DNA from: Variovorax paradoxus
Lineage (GTDB): Bacteria > Pseudomonadota > Gammaproteobacteria > Burkholderiales > Burkholderiaceae_C
Assembly: GCF_030815855.1 (NCBI RefSeq)
Contig: NZ_JAUSXG010000001.1
Span: forward strand, 3,224,001-3,288,000
Length of the DNA: 64,000 nt
Direction: 5' to 3'
Position 1 is the stretch's first letter. Every line of letters starts with the position of its first letter. The notes under the pieces are model-generated. The model was not told where the DNA came from. It worked only from the letters and a program-made list of their open reading frames with translations, and ran no database searches. Shown piece after piece: positions 57,177-64,000 of the stretch. Both the position numbers and the translations under genes were made by a program.

Positions 57177-57340
57177 GTTCTCAGGGCGGGGTGAAATTCC
57201 CCACCGGCGGTAATGGCGGCTTCTTCGAGAGATAAGCCGCACGAGCCCGCGAGCGCCTGCGGCCTGCAACAGGCTGCGGGGTCAGCAGATTTCGGTGCCA
57301 TTCCGAAGCCGACGGTCACAGTCCGGATGAAAGAGAGCGC
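57177..57340 (+). ncRNA. FMN riboswitch (RFN element)
   Basis: The aptamer is plain: TCTCAGGGCGGGGTGAAATT, CCCCACCGGCGGTAAT, the variable stem, AGCCCGCGAGCG, GGTCAGCAGATTTCGGTG, TTCCGAAGCCGACGGTCACA, and GTCCGGATGAAAGAGAG closing. A GC-rich hairpin (GCGGG-CTGG-CCCGC at 57347-57360, flanked by AGCGCG and CGCGCT) follows and may be the expression platform. It controls the lumazine synthase gene at 57452, repressing riboflavin genes when FMN is abundant. Confidence 0.95.
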
Positions 57341-57451
57341 GAAAATGCGGGCTGGCCCGCGCGCTTTGCCGTCTCTAGGTGCAATGGCGCGTGGTCTGGC
57401 GTGCGGTTTCGTGCGCCCTGATTCAGGAAACCTGCTTTCAAGAGGCACACC

Positions 57452-57964
57452 ATGAGTCAGATCAACGGCCTTCCCCTTTCCGCCATCAACGCGTCGGGCA
57501 ATCCGCGCGGCGAGCGCATCGCATTTGTCGAGGCGCAGTGGCATTCCGACATCGTCCATCAGGCGCGGGACGCCTTCCTTGCCGAAATGGAACGGCTCGG
57601 CGTGCCGCGCGAGCTCATCGACGTGTTCGATGTGCCGGGCGCCTTCGAGATCCCGCTGCATGCCAAGAGGCTCGCGAACTCGGGCAAATACGCGGCCATT
57701 GTCGGCTGCGCGCTGGTGGTCGATGGCGGCATCTACCGCCACGAGTTCGTGGCCAGCACCGTGGTGAGCACGCTGATGTCGCTGCAGCTCGAGACCGACG
57801 TGCCGATTTTCTCGGCCGTGCTCACGCCGCACCATTTCCACGAGCATGTGGAGCACCGCAAATACTTCCACCGCCACTTTGCCGTCAAGGGCACGGAAGT
57901 GGCCGAAGCCTGCGTGAAGACGCTCGAAGGCCTGAAGAACGTCGACGCGCTGCTGGCTGCGTGA
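57452..57964 (+). CDS. ribH: 6,7-dimethyl-8-ribityllumazine synthase (type II)
   Basis: 170 residues. It condenses the pyrimidinedione intermediate with dihydroxybutanone phosphate in riboflavin synthesis. Signatures: RIAFVEAQWHSDIVHQARDAF, DVPGAFEIPLHAKRL, the catalytic region VGCALVVDGGIYRHEFVAS, and VPIFSAVLTPHHFHEH. The extended Trp-His N-terminal region and the HHFHEHVEHR motif are typical of the RibH2 (decameric, Brucella-like) type rather than the icosahedral type. It is a stand-alone gene under the FMN riboswitch, 111 bases downstream of the aptamer. Confidence 0.92.
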   Translation: MSQINGLPLSAINASGNPRGERIAFVEAQWHSDIVHQARDAFLAEMERLGVPRELIDVFDVPGAFEIPLHAKRLANSGKYAAIVGCALVVDGGIYRHEFVASTVVSTLMSLQLETDVPIFSAVLTPHHFHEHVEHRKYFHRHFAVKGTEVAEACVKTLEGLKNVDALLAA

Positions 57965-57996
57965 CAACAGGCGCTGAGCTGCAGTAATCTGGGCGG

Positions 57997-58683
57997 ATGA
58001 CTTCTTCATCCGCTTCTTCGAACGACCGCTACACCCTCTACGGTGCGCCCGGTTCGGGTGCCACGCCGGTTCACGCCGCGCTGACGCTGATCGGCGCGCA
58101 GGTGAATACCGTCGACGTCTCTCCCTGGGAGGGCGAGTCCGAGCGCGAGCGGGTATCGGGCATCAATCCGATGCGCCAGGTGCCCGCGCTGGTGCTGCCT
58201 TCGGGCGAGGTCATGACCGAAAGCGCGGCCATCCTGATCTGGCTCGGCGACCGCTATCCGGAAGCCGGGCTCTGCCCCGCGCCCGACGATCCGCTGCGTG
58301 CGCGCTATCTGCGCTGGATGGTCTATCTGCCGGCGGCCATCTATTCGCTGTACTGGGTGCGCGACGATCCCACGCGCCTCACGCCCGACGCGGCGGCGCA
58401 GGCCGTGATGCTCGAACGCACGGCCGAGCGCATCGCGCACTGCTGGCACCTGATGGACACGCAGATCGACGAACCCGCGCCCTACCTGCTCGGCGAGAAG
58501 ATCAGCATGCTCGACCTGTATGTGACCGTGATGTCGCGCTGGACGCCGCAGCGCAGGCGCTTTTATCGCGAGGCACCACGCATGGCCCGGGTGGTGCGGC
58601 GCGTGGATGCCGATCCCCGGCTGGCCGACTTCTGGGCCGCGCGCTTTCCCTTCACGCTGGACACCGGAACCCAGAAAGACTGA
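57997..58683 (+). CDS. glutathione S-transferase family protein
   Basis: 228 residues. The thioredoxin-like N-terminal domain has YTLYGAPGSGATPVHAALTL, NPMRQVPALVLPSGEVMTES (cis-Pro and glutathione gamma-glutamyl site) and AAILIWLGDRYPEAG; a helical C-domain follows (YLLGEKISMLDLYVTVMSRW). It is a cytosolic GST of no clear subclass. It lies 32 bases after ribH, maybe co-transcribed, and 26 bases before arsC. Confidence 0.9.
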   Translation: MTSSSASSNDRYTLYGAPGSGATPVHAALTLIGAQVNTVDVSPWEGESERERVSGINPMRQVPALVLPSGEVMTESAAILIWLGDRYPEAGLCPAPDDPLRARYLRWMVYLPAAIYSLYWVRDDPTRLTPDAAAQAVMLERTAERIAHCWHLMDTQIDEPAPYLLGEKISMLDLYVTVMSRWTPQRRRFYREAPRMARVVRRVDADPRLADFWAARFPFTLDTGTQKD

Positions 58684-58709
58684 CGCCTGTTCTTCACATC
58701 ATCGACGCC

Positions 58710-59093
58710 ATGACCGCACGCACCCCGACCACCGCCTACCCGATGACCATCTTCCACAAGCCCAACTGCAGCACCTCGCGCAACGTGCTGGGCCTGATCC
58801 GCGAGAGCGGCGTGGAACCCGAGATCGTCCTCTATCTGGAGACCCCGCCCTCGAAGAAAAAGCTGCGCGAGCTGGCGAAGGCCATGGGCGCGAGCGCGCG
58901 CGACCTGTTGCGCACGAAGGAAGCGCCCTATGAAGACCTGAAGCTGGCCGATCCGAAGTGGACCGACGACCAGTTGTTCGATTTCATCGTCGCGAATCCG
59001 ATCTTGCTGCAGCGCCCCATCGTCGTCTCGCCGCGCGGCACGCTGATGTGCCGGCCGTGGGAACGCGTGCGCGAAATCCTGCCTGCCGTATAG
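58710..59093 (+). CDS. arsC: ArsC-family arsenate reductase (glutaredoxin type)
   Basis: 127 residues. A glutaredoxin-like fold with the active-site Cys20 in MTIFHKPNCSTSRNVLGLI and the conserved Arg in LLQRPIVVSPRG. The LYLETPPSKKKLRELAKAMG segment fits the ArsC/YffB family. Members with a single Cys reduce arsenate with glutathione and glutaredoxin, but many act on unknown substrates. No arsB or arsR lies nearby. The alternative ATG at 58743 would remove 11 residues. Confidence 0.85.
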   Translation: MTARTPTTAYPMTIFHKPNCSTSRNVLGLIRESGVEPEIVLYLETPPSKKKLRELAKAMGASARDLLRTKEAPYEDLKLADPKWTDDQLFDFIVANPILLQRPIVVSPRGTLMCRPWERVREILPAV

Positions 59094-59095
59094 GC

Positions 59096-59848
59096 TCAGC
59101 CGCGCTGCAACAGCGCGGGCACGCCCGAAGCCAGCATCGCCACGCCCGAGGCGGTCAGCAGACCCAGAACCAGCTTGCGGAACGCCGCCTCGCTGATGCC
59201 GATGTAGAGCCGCGCTCCCAGCAGCACCGGCACCGCGACGGCCAGCGCCACCAGCCCCAGCAGCGGCACCATCGAGCGGCCCATGCTGCCGCTCGCCAGG
59301 TGGAGTGCGAACGCCACCATCAGCATCGAAAGATTGAAGTTCTGGATCACCGCCCGCTGCGTGTCGCGCTGGAAGCCGCGTAGCGTGCACCACAGTGTGG
59401 GAATGGTGCCCGAGAAGCCGCCGATACCGGCCATGGCGCCGCCGATGCACCCGGCGATGCCATCGGCGATGCGTCCGCCGAAAGTGATCTTCGGCAAATG
59501 CTGCGACATCAGCATCGCAGGACACCACAGCACCAGCAGCACGCCAAGGCAAACCTTGAAGACCACGAGATCGAGGTGCGGCAGCAGCCACACGCCGAAG
59601 GGCACGCCGACCAGTCCGCCGAGCACGAACGGCCACAGCACATGCCTGTCGAAGGCGCGGCGCACCGTCGCGGCGGCAATCACCTGGCCAGTGAGCGCGC
59701 CGAACAGCGAAAGCACGGCGGCCAGTTGCGGCTCCAGGGTCCAGGCCCAGACCGACATCGCCACCAATCCGAAGGCAAAGCCCGACAGGCCTTGCACAAA
59801 ACCCGCCAGCACGGCGCCGACGATCACATACACATACAAGGCCTGCAT
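59096..59848 (-). CDS. TauE/SafE family permease
   Basis: 250 residues from the ATG at 59848 (MQALYVYVIVGAVLAGFVQG). About eight hydrophobic segments; the TauE signature GFVQGLSGFAFGLVAMS and the second GAMAGIGGFSGTIPTLWC are present. The family exports sulfite, sulfoacetate or taurine-related anions. Its stop is 3 bases from the arsC stop (convergent). It follows the MFS gene by 47 bases on the minus strand. Confidence 0.9.
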   Translation of the reverse strand: MQALYVYVIVGAVLAGFVQGLSGFAFGLVAMSVWAWTLEPQLAAVLSLFGALTGQVIAAATVRRAFDRHVLWPFVLGGLVGVPFGVWLLPHLDLVVFKVCLGVLLVLWCPAMLMSQHLPKITFGGRIADGIAGCIGGAMAGIGGFSGTIPTLWCTLRGFQRDTQRAVIQNFNLSMLMVAFALHLASGSMGRSMVPLLGLVALAVAVPVLLGARLYIGISEAAFRKLVLGLLTASGVAMLASGVPALLQRG

Positions 59849-59895
59849 GCGGCCGATGATATCGGCCGCATCGCGCGTCAGTCGCTGCCGGCCGG

Positions 59896-61149
59896 TCAGG
59901 CCGACGCCGGCACCATCGCCGTGCGGCGCACCCGCGTCACATTGAACGCGCTGGCAATCAGCACGCCCTGCACCAGCGCCAGGCCGACGATCACGCTCGT
60001 GTACTGGGCGTGGTCCATCAGCCGCCCGAACACCAGCGGCGCCAGCGCCTGGCCGATATCGAGGCCGGCGTACACCACGCCATAGACGCGCCCGGTGGCA
60101 TTCGGCGGTGTCGATCGCTTGACCAGCAAGTCGCGCGAAGGCCCAGCAACGCCCGACACGAAACCCATGACGCCGAACAGCACCGGCACCAGCACCGGCG
60201 GAAACTGCGCAAAGGCCAGCACCAGCGCCACGGCCGCCGCAATGCCGAAGCCGGTGCCTACGATGCGCTCGCAGCGCGACGGATCGGACGCGAGAAAGCC
60301 GCCCGCCACCATGCCCGCCGCGCTCGCGACCATGTAGACGGTGAGGCAGACCGCCACCAGTGCCACCGGTACCGCGTGCAGGTGGCCCGCCGCCACCGGC
60401 GCGAAGGTCTGCACCACGCTGATCACCACGGCATACAGGAAAAAGAAACCGAAGCACATCCACACCGCCGGGATGCGCAGGAAATCGAACTCGCCGCCGA
60501 TGGGCGCGGGCTCGCCGTGGCCCGTGGCCTTGTGCACCGCCTTCACATCGAGCGACAGCACGCTGCGATAGGCCCAGAGCACCAGCAACACCACGATGGC
60601 CAGCACGCCCGCCGAGGCCAGCGCCACGCGCCATGAATAGGCCATGGCAATCGGCACCACGAAGGCTGGCGCCAGCGCCCAGCCCAGGCTGCCGGTAATG
60701 CCGTGCACGCTGTAGGCGTGGCCGAGCCGCGTCGGCGCGACCTTGCGGTTGAAGAGCGTGTAGTCGACCGGGTGGAACACGCCGTTGCCGATGCCGCCCA
60801 CAACGGCGCATGCCAGCAGCATCCAGTAGCTCTGGGCCAGCGCATAGCCGAAAGCCGCCAACGCCAAGGCGCCAAGGCCGACGAACAGCACGGGCCGCGG
60901 GCCCAGCTTGTCGACGATGAAACCGGAAGCCGCCTGCACGATGCACGAGACCACGAAGAACACCGTCAGCACCGCGCCAAGCTCGGTGTAGCTCACGTTG
61001 AAGGCGTCTTTGAGCCAGGGGAAGAGCGGCGCCAGGATCAGCTGGCTGAAATGGCTGATGGCATGGGCCAGGCCGACGAGGCCGATCAGTTGGGCATCGC
61101 TGCGCAAGTTGGTGGAAGAGGTGGCGGTCGTGGAGGTGGAAGAAGACAT
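59896..61149 (-). CDS. MFS transporter
   Basis: 417 residues with 12 predicted helices. A Ser/Thr-rich N-terminus precedes LVGLAHAISHFSQLILAPLFPWLK; the cytoplasmic loop signature GFIVDKLGPRPVLFVGLGAL follows. It is nearest to the fosmidomycin-resistance-like (Fsr) branch (HAISHFSQLIL, VFHPVDYTLFNRKV). Probably an exporter or small-acid carrier. It is divergent from the AraC regulator at 61238 with an inverted repeat between. Confidence 0.9.
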   Translation of the reverse strand: MSSSTSTTATSSTNLRSDAQLIGLVGLAHAISHFSQLILAPLFPWLKDAFNVSYTELGAVLTVFFVVSCIVQAASGFIVDKLGPRPVLFVGLGALALAAFGYALAQSYWMLLACAVVGGIGNGVFHPVDYTLFNRKVAPTRLGHAYSVHGITGSLGWALAPAFVVPIAMAYSWRVALASAGVLAIVVLLVLWAYRSVLSLDVKAVHKATGHGEPAPIGGEFDFLRIPAVWMCFGFFFLYAVVISVVQTFAPVAAGHLHAVPVALVAVCLTVYMVASAAGMVAGGFLASDPSRCERIVGTGFGIAAAVALVLAFAQFPPVLVPVLFGVMGFVSGVAGPSRDLLVKRSTPPNATGRVYGVVYAGLDIGQALAPLVFGRLMDHAQYTSVIVGLALVQGVLIASAFNVTRVRRTAMVPASA

Positions 61150-61217
61150 GGATTGCTACAAAAAACCGAGGCAGTACCGATGCTATGCCCGCAGCTCGCG
61201 GCAGAATGGCGATACAG

Positions 61218-61232
61218 CGACAACATTTGTCG
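61218..61232. promoter_or_regulatory. CGACAA inverted repeat between MFS and araC
   Basis: CGACAA-CAT-TTGTCG, perfect 6-bp arms with 3-base centre, 6 bases before the AraC gene's ATG and 70 bases before the MFS start. A candidate autoregulatory operator. Confidence 0.5.
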
Positions 61233-61237
61233 AAACC

Positions 61238-62134
61238 ATGCCAAGCGCCGTTTCTTCCTCTTTCTCGTCCAATGCCGGGAGCACCCGCGCTGCCAAGCCG
61301 CGCGGCGCGAACGTGGCGCCGGTCACCAGCGTTGCCTCGCTCACGCCGCATCTCTATGCGCCCGATGCCGTGCGGCCGCTGCGCGCCAAGGAACATTTCC
61401 TGAGCGCCGACACGTTCGTCGAACTGCACCAGCACCCGTGGCCGCAACTCACCTTCTCGACCCGCGGCGTGATCCGCCTCAGCACGCAGGACGGCAGCTA
61501 CATCGTGCCGCCGTCACGCGCAGTCTGGGTGCCGGCCAACATGCCGCACAGCATCATGCTGATCGAGGATGCCGAGCTGCGCACCGTGTACCTGCATGCC
61601 TGGCTCGGCCCGCCATGGGAAAAATGCGAAGTGCTCGAAATCAGCCCGCTGCTGCGCGCACTGATGCTCGCGCTCGACACCACGCCCGACGGACTGCCGC
61701 CGGCCGATCCGCATGCACCGCAGCGCGAACGCATGATCGCCCCGCTGCTGGTGGACGAACTGGAGCGCGCCACGCAAATCCGCATCGACGTGCCGCTGCC
61801 CACCGACAAACGGCTGCGGCAGCTCTGCGAAGCGCTGCTGCGCAACCCGGCCGACCGGGCCACGCTGGCCGAGCGCGCCGCCACCATCGGCGCCAGCGAG
61901 CGCACGGTGGCGCGGTTGTTCCGCGACCAGCTCGGCATGAGTTGGCAGCAGTGGCGGCAGCAAGCCGTGATGGCGCATGCACTGCCGCTGCTGGCACGCG
62001 GCATGGCCGTGAGCCAGGTGGCGGCGGCCAGCGGCTATGCCACCGACAGCGCGTTCTGCGCCATGTTCAAGGCGGCCACCGGCCGCTCGCCGACGTCGTT
62101 CCAGCACCGCAAGCGATCCGCCGCACTTGCCTGA
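61238..62134 (+). CDS. AraC family regulator with cupin domain
   Basis: 298 residues from the ATG at 61238. An N-terminal cupin-like sensor domain (FVELHQHPWPQLTFSTRGVI; VPPSRAVWVPANMPHSIML) precedes the two AraC HTH motifs (RATLAERAATIGASERTVARLF; MAVSQVAAASGYATDSAFCAMF) and SPTSFQHR. It belongs to the large group of AraC regulators that control adjacent divergent MFS exporters. The -HQHPW- and PPSRAVWVPA motifs are typical. Confidence 0.92.
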   Translation: MPSAVSSSFSSNAGSTRAAKPRGANVAPVTSVASLTPHLYAPDAVRPLRAKEHFLSADTFVELHQHPWPQLTFSTRGVIRLSTQDGSYIVPPSRAVWVPANMPHSIMLIEDAELRTVYLHAWLGPPWEKCEVLEISPLLRALMLALDTTPDGLPPADPHAPQRERMIAPLLVDELERATQIRIDVPLPTDKRLRQLCEALLRNPADRATLAERAATIGASERTVARLFRDQLGMSWQQWRQQAVMAHALPLLARGMAVSQVAAASGYATDSAFCAMFKAATGRSPTSFQHRKRSAALA

Positions 62135-62218
62135 ATCGCCTGTGCGGCGCGGGGCTGTCACGGCGCTCTGGCAAGATCGGCGGGCCCAAGAAACCACGGA
62201 CCCCGACCCACCTGCCCC

Positions 62219-62935
62219 ATGGCGCCCATTCCCCGATCGCATCGCCCCCTGACCTGGACCGCAGACATCGGCGAGCGCATCCGCAGCCTCTTCTGGCTCA
62301 AGGCGATCGGCACCACGGCCTTCACGTGGCTCTTCTTCATCGGCTACTTCCACCTGCTGCGCAACCCGGTCTACCCGGTCGTGGTGATGCCGCTCACGGC
62401 GCTCGACCACCTGATTCCGTTCCAGCCGTACACGCTGGGCGCCTACCTCTCGCTCTGGTTCTATGTGGGCGTCGCGCCGGGGTTGCAGCTGGGCTTTCGC
62501 GAGCTGGTGGTCTATGGGCTTTGGATCGGCGCGCTCTGCCTCACGGGCCTGGGCCTCTTCTACTTCTGGCCCACCCAGATACCGCCGCTCGCCATCGACG
62601 TGTCGGGCTACCCCGGCTTTGCGATGTTGCAGGGCGTGGATGCCGCGGGCAACGCCTGTCCCTCGATGCACGTGGCCGTGGCCATCTTCACCGCCATACG
62701 CCTGGACCACGTGCTGCGCGAGACGCGCACGCCGGTCTTCCTGCGCCTTGCGAACTGGCTCTGGTTTGCCGCCATTGCCTACTCGACGCTGGCCGTCAAG
62801 CAGCATGTGGTGCTCGACGCACTGGCCGGCGCGTTGCTGGGAACGGCCTTTGCGCTGCCCTCGCTGCGCTGGCGTCCGGTGTACAGAAACCGGCCGAATA
62901 CTTTGGTGGGAGCGGATATCATTGGCCATCACTGA
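62219..62935 (+). CDS. PAP2-family membrane phosphatase
   Basis: 238 residues with five or six hydrophobic helices. The phosphatase motifs are NACPSMHVAVAIFTAIRL (second PAP2 motif with catalytic His) and VKQHVVLDALAGALLG (third motif); the first motif is degenerate in this family. It probably dephosphorylates a lipid phosphate such as undecaprenyl pyrophosphate. It is followed 94 bases later by an acyl carrier protein and a ketosynthase, suggesting lipid or polyene modification. Confidence 0.88.
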   Translation: MAPIPRSHRPLTWTADIGERIRSLFWLKAIGTTAFTWLFFIGYFHLLRNPVYPVVVMPLTALDHLIPFQPYTLGAYLSLWFYVGVAPGLQLGFRELVVYGLWIGALCLTGLGLFYFWPTQIPPLAIDVSGYPGFAMLQGVDAAGNACPSMHVAVAIFTAIRLDHVLRETRTPVFLRLANWLWFAAIAYSTLAVKQHVVLDALAGALLGTAFALPSLRWRPVYRNRPNTLVGADIIGHH

Positions 62936-63029
62936 CCCACAAGCCGAGCGAGGAAGGGGTCGATCCCATGCAGCGCCCTGAGGGGTGGCGATCGATCAGC
63001 GGCCGGCACACGACAACAGGCATCGCACG

Positions 63030-63272
63030 ATGAGTTCGCTGAAGGAATTGCAGGACCTGATCCACGAGAAGTACGGTATCGAACCGTCGAAGCTCGACCC
63101 CCATGCATCGATGCGCGAAACAGGCGGACTCGACTCGCTGGCATTGGCCGAGTTCCTGTTTGCCATCGAAGACCACTTCGGCATCACCATGCCCGACGAC
63201 GACGCGAACATCGACACGCTGGGCGAACTGGCGTTGCTCGTCGACAAGGTCAGGGCCGCGAAAACAGCGTGA
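63030..63272 (+). CDS. acyl carrier protein
   Basis: 80 residues from the ATG at 63030. The phosphopantetheine attachment Ser36 is in GGLDSLALAEFLFAIEDHFG; the acidic four-helix composition and length are typical ACP. The usual DSL motif is kept. It is not next to fabD or fabG, so it is a dedicated carrier for another pathway. Its stop overlaps the GTG start of the ketosynthase (GTGA). Confidence 0.92.
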   Translation: MSSLKELQDLIHEKYGIEPSKLDPHASMRETGGLDSLALAEFLFAIEDHFGITMPDDDANIDTLGELALLVDKVRAAKTA

Positions 63273-64000
63273 GCCACGAGGTCTGCGTCACGGGCCTCGG
63301 CGTCATGGCGCCGCACGGCGGCGAGCCCGATGCACTGTTCCAGGCACTGCTGGGCGGCCAGTCGGCCATCCGCCCGATCTTTCCCGACCTGCCCAAGCCG
63401 GCCGCCGCGGCCACGGTGGCTTTCGACGAAACGCGCTGGTTCACCAAGCTGCAGCTCGCCGGGGTCGACCGGGTGAGCCAGCTTGCCGTGGCGGCGACCG
63501 ACCTCGCGATGCGCGATGCAGGCCTTGCCGCAAGCGATGCCGATCCCGAGCGCACGGGTATCTATGCCGGCTGCGGCATGGGCGGTGCCGCCGCACTGGA
63601 GGCCGCGTACCGCGGCAACGGACGCGTATCGCCGCTCACCATCCCAGCCTTCATGCCCAATGCGCCTGCCGCCCACGTGGCCATGCGCCAGGGCGTGCAG
63701 GGGCCGGTGCTGACCTATTCGGTCGCCTGCGCCTCGTCGTCGGTCGCCATTGCCGAAGCGGCCAAGGCCATCCAGCGTGGCGAAGTCGACATGGCCATTG
63801 CTGGCGGCAGCGAGGCGCTCATCGTGCCGGGCGTGGTGCTGGCATGGCAGGCCATGCAGACGCTGGCAACTTTCCAGCCCGGCGAAGCAGCCGGCGCGGT
63901 ACGTCCGTTCGCGAGCGACCGCAGCGGGTTCGCGCTGGGCGAAGGCGCGGCCTTCCTCGTGCTCGAATCCGCCGAACGCGCGCGCGGCCGCGGCGCGCGC
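63269..64000 (+). CDS. beta-ketoacyl-ACP synthase, partial
   Basis: 244 residues visible from a GTG at 63269; the right window edge cuts the C-terminus. The condensing enzyme signature is SVACASSSVAIAEAAK with nucleophile Cys154, after YAGCGMGGAAALEAAY. The rest of the domain (FAS-SGFALGEGAAFLVLE) is in frame to the end. The His residues of the catalytic triad lie beyond the edge. With the adjacent dedicated ACP it marks a type II elongation system, perhaps for an aryl polyene, an unusual fatty acid, or a secondary metabolite. It differs from FabF-type housekeeping clusters by its neighbours. Confidence 0.9.
   Translation, partial: MSHEVCVTGLGVMAPHGGEPDALFQALLGGQSAIRPIFPDLPKPAAAATVAFDETRWFTKLQLAGVDRVSQLAVAATDLAMRDAGLAASDADPERTGIYAGCGMGGAAALEAAYRGNGRVSPLTIPAFMPNAPAAHVAMRQGVQGPVLTYSVACASSSVAIAEAAKAIQRGEVDMAIAGGSEALIVPGVVLAWQAMQTLATFQPGEAAGAVRPFASDRSGFALGEGAAFLVLESAERARGRGAR

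Overview
The window reads as a chromosome segment of a high-GC betaproteobacterium of the Comamonadaceae, most like Variovorax. The reasons are: the conserved block thrS-infC-rpmI-rplT-pheS-pheT-ihfA-merR-tRNA-Pro; four Bug-type (TctC-like) periplasmic receptors scattered through the window; a SWIB domain joined to a histone-H1-like Lys/Ala tail; and the general style of the catabolic clusters. This assignment is inference from gene content; no 16S gene is present. No insertion sequence, phage or CRISPR array was seen.

Layout. 1-1934: envelope and small accessory proteins (DUF2231, iron-permease-like, DUF6766, YjbQ). 1942-7704: a minus-strand catabolic operon (FAH hydrolase, Bug receptor, amino acid synthesis family protein, quinone oxidoreductase, VOC protein) with a GntR regulator and a divergent FMN reductase. 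7798-10751: a histidine kinase/response regulator pair and a secreted SnoaL-like protein that share phased TTCAT repeats in their promoters. 10874-13785: TerC and TctBA. 13848-16240: an unrecognised protein, a LysR remnant and a DUF1275 membrane protein. 16259-25012: a long minus-strand stress/detoxification block (pirin, isochorismatase-like, XapX, amidohydrolase, DoxX, MFS-ABM fusion, Dps, alpha/beta hydrolase, GNAT) with a divergent LysR. 25083-30323: HTH-citrate synthase and AraC, divergent from a 2-hydroxyacid dehydrogenase and two Bug receptors. 30332-32026: a PXPV-repeat protein and a LivK-like receptor. 32224-32561: a 62-residue gene with a consensus LexA box and its own terminator. 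32854-36321: an ESPR-type autotransporter. 36322-38505: a decayed region with a frameshifted alpha/beta hydrolase and small orphan genes. 38560-46827: tRNA-Pro and the translation block. 46999-49959: aceA, a GGCT-like protein and an EamA exporter. 50115-55776: the SWIB/H1 protein, then TetR with a Bug-led sugar or sugar-acid operon. 55964-59093: a YcaQ-like protein, an FMN riboswitch with lumazine synthase, GST and ArsC. 59096-62134: TauE, MFS and AraC. 62219-64000: PAP2 phosphatase, acyl carrier protein and a ketosynthase cut by the window edge.

Most interesting signals. (1) Upstream of thrS lies a 21-codon leader ORF with three Thr codons and five Phe codons, then overlapping alternative hairpins and an intrinsic terminator. 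This has the logic of ribosome-mediated attenuation for an operon that encodes both ThrRS and PheRS. (2) A consensus LexA box overlaps the predicted promoter of a 62-residue orphan gene that may be leaderless. (3) Several regulator and target pairs can be read from matching operator palindromes: GntR, TetR, LysR, HTH-citrate synthase and an OmpR-type regulator. (4) infC starts with ATC.
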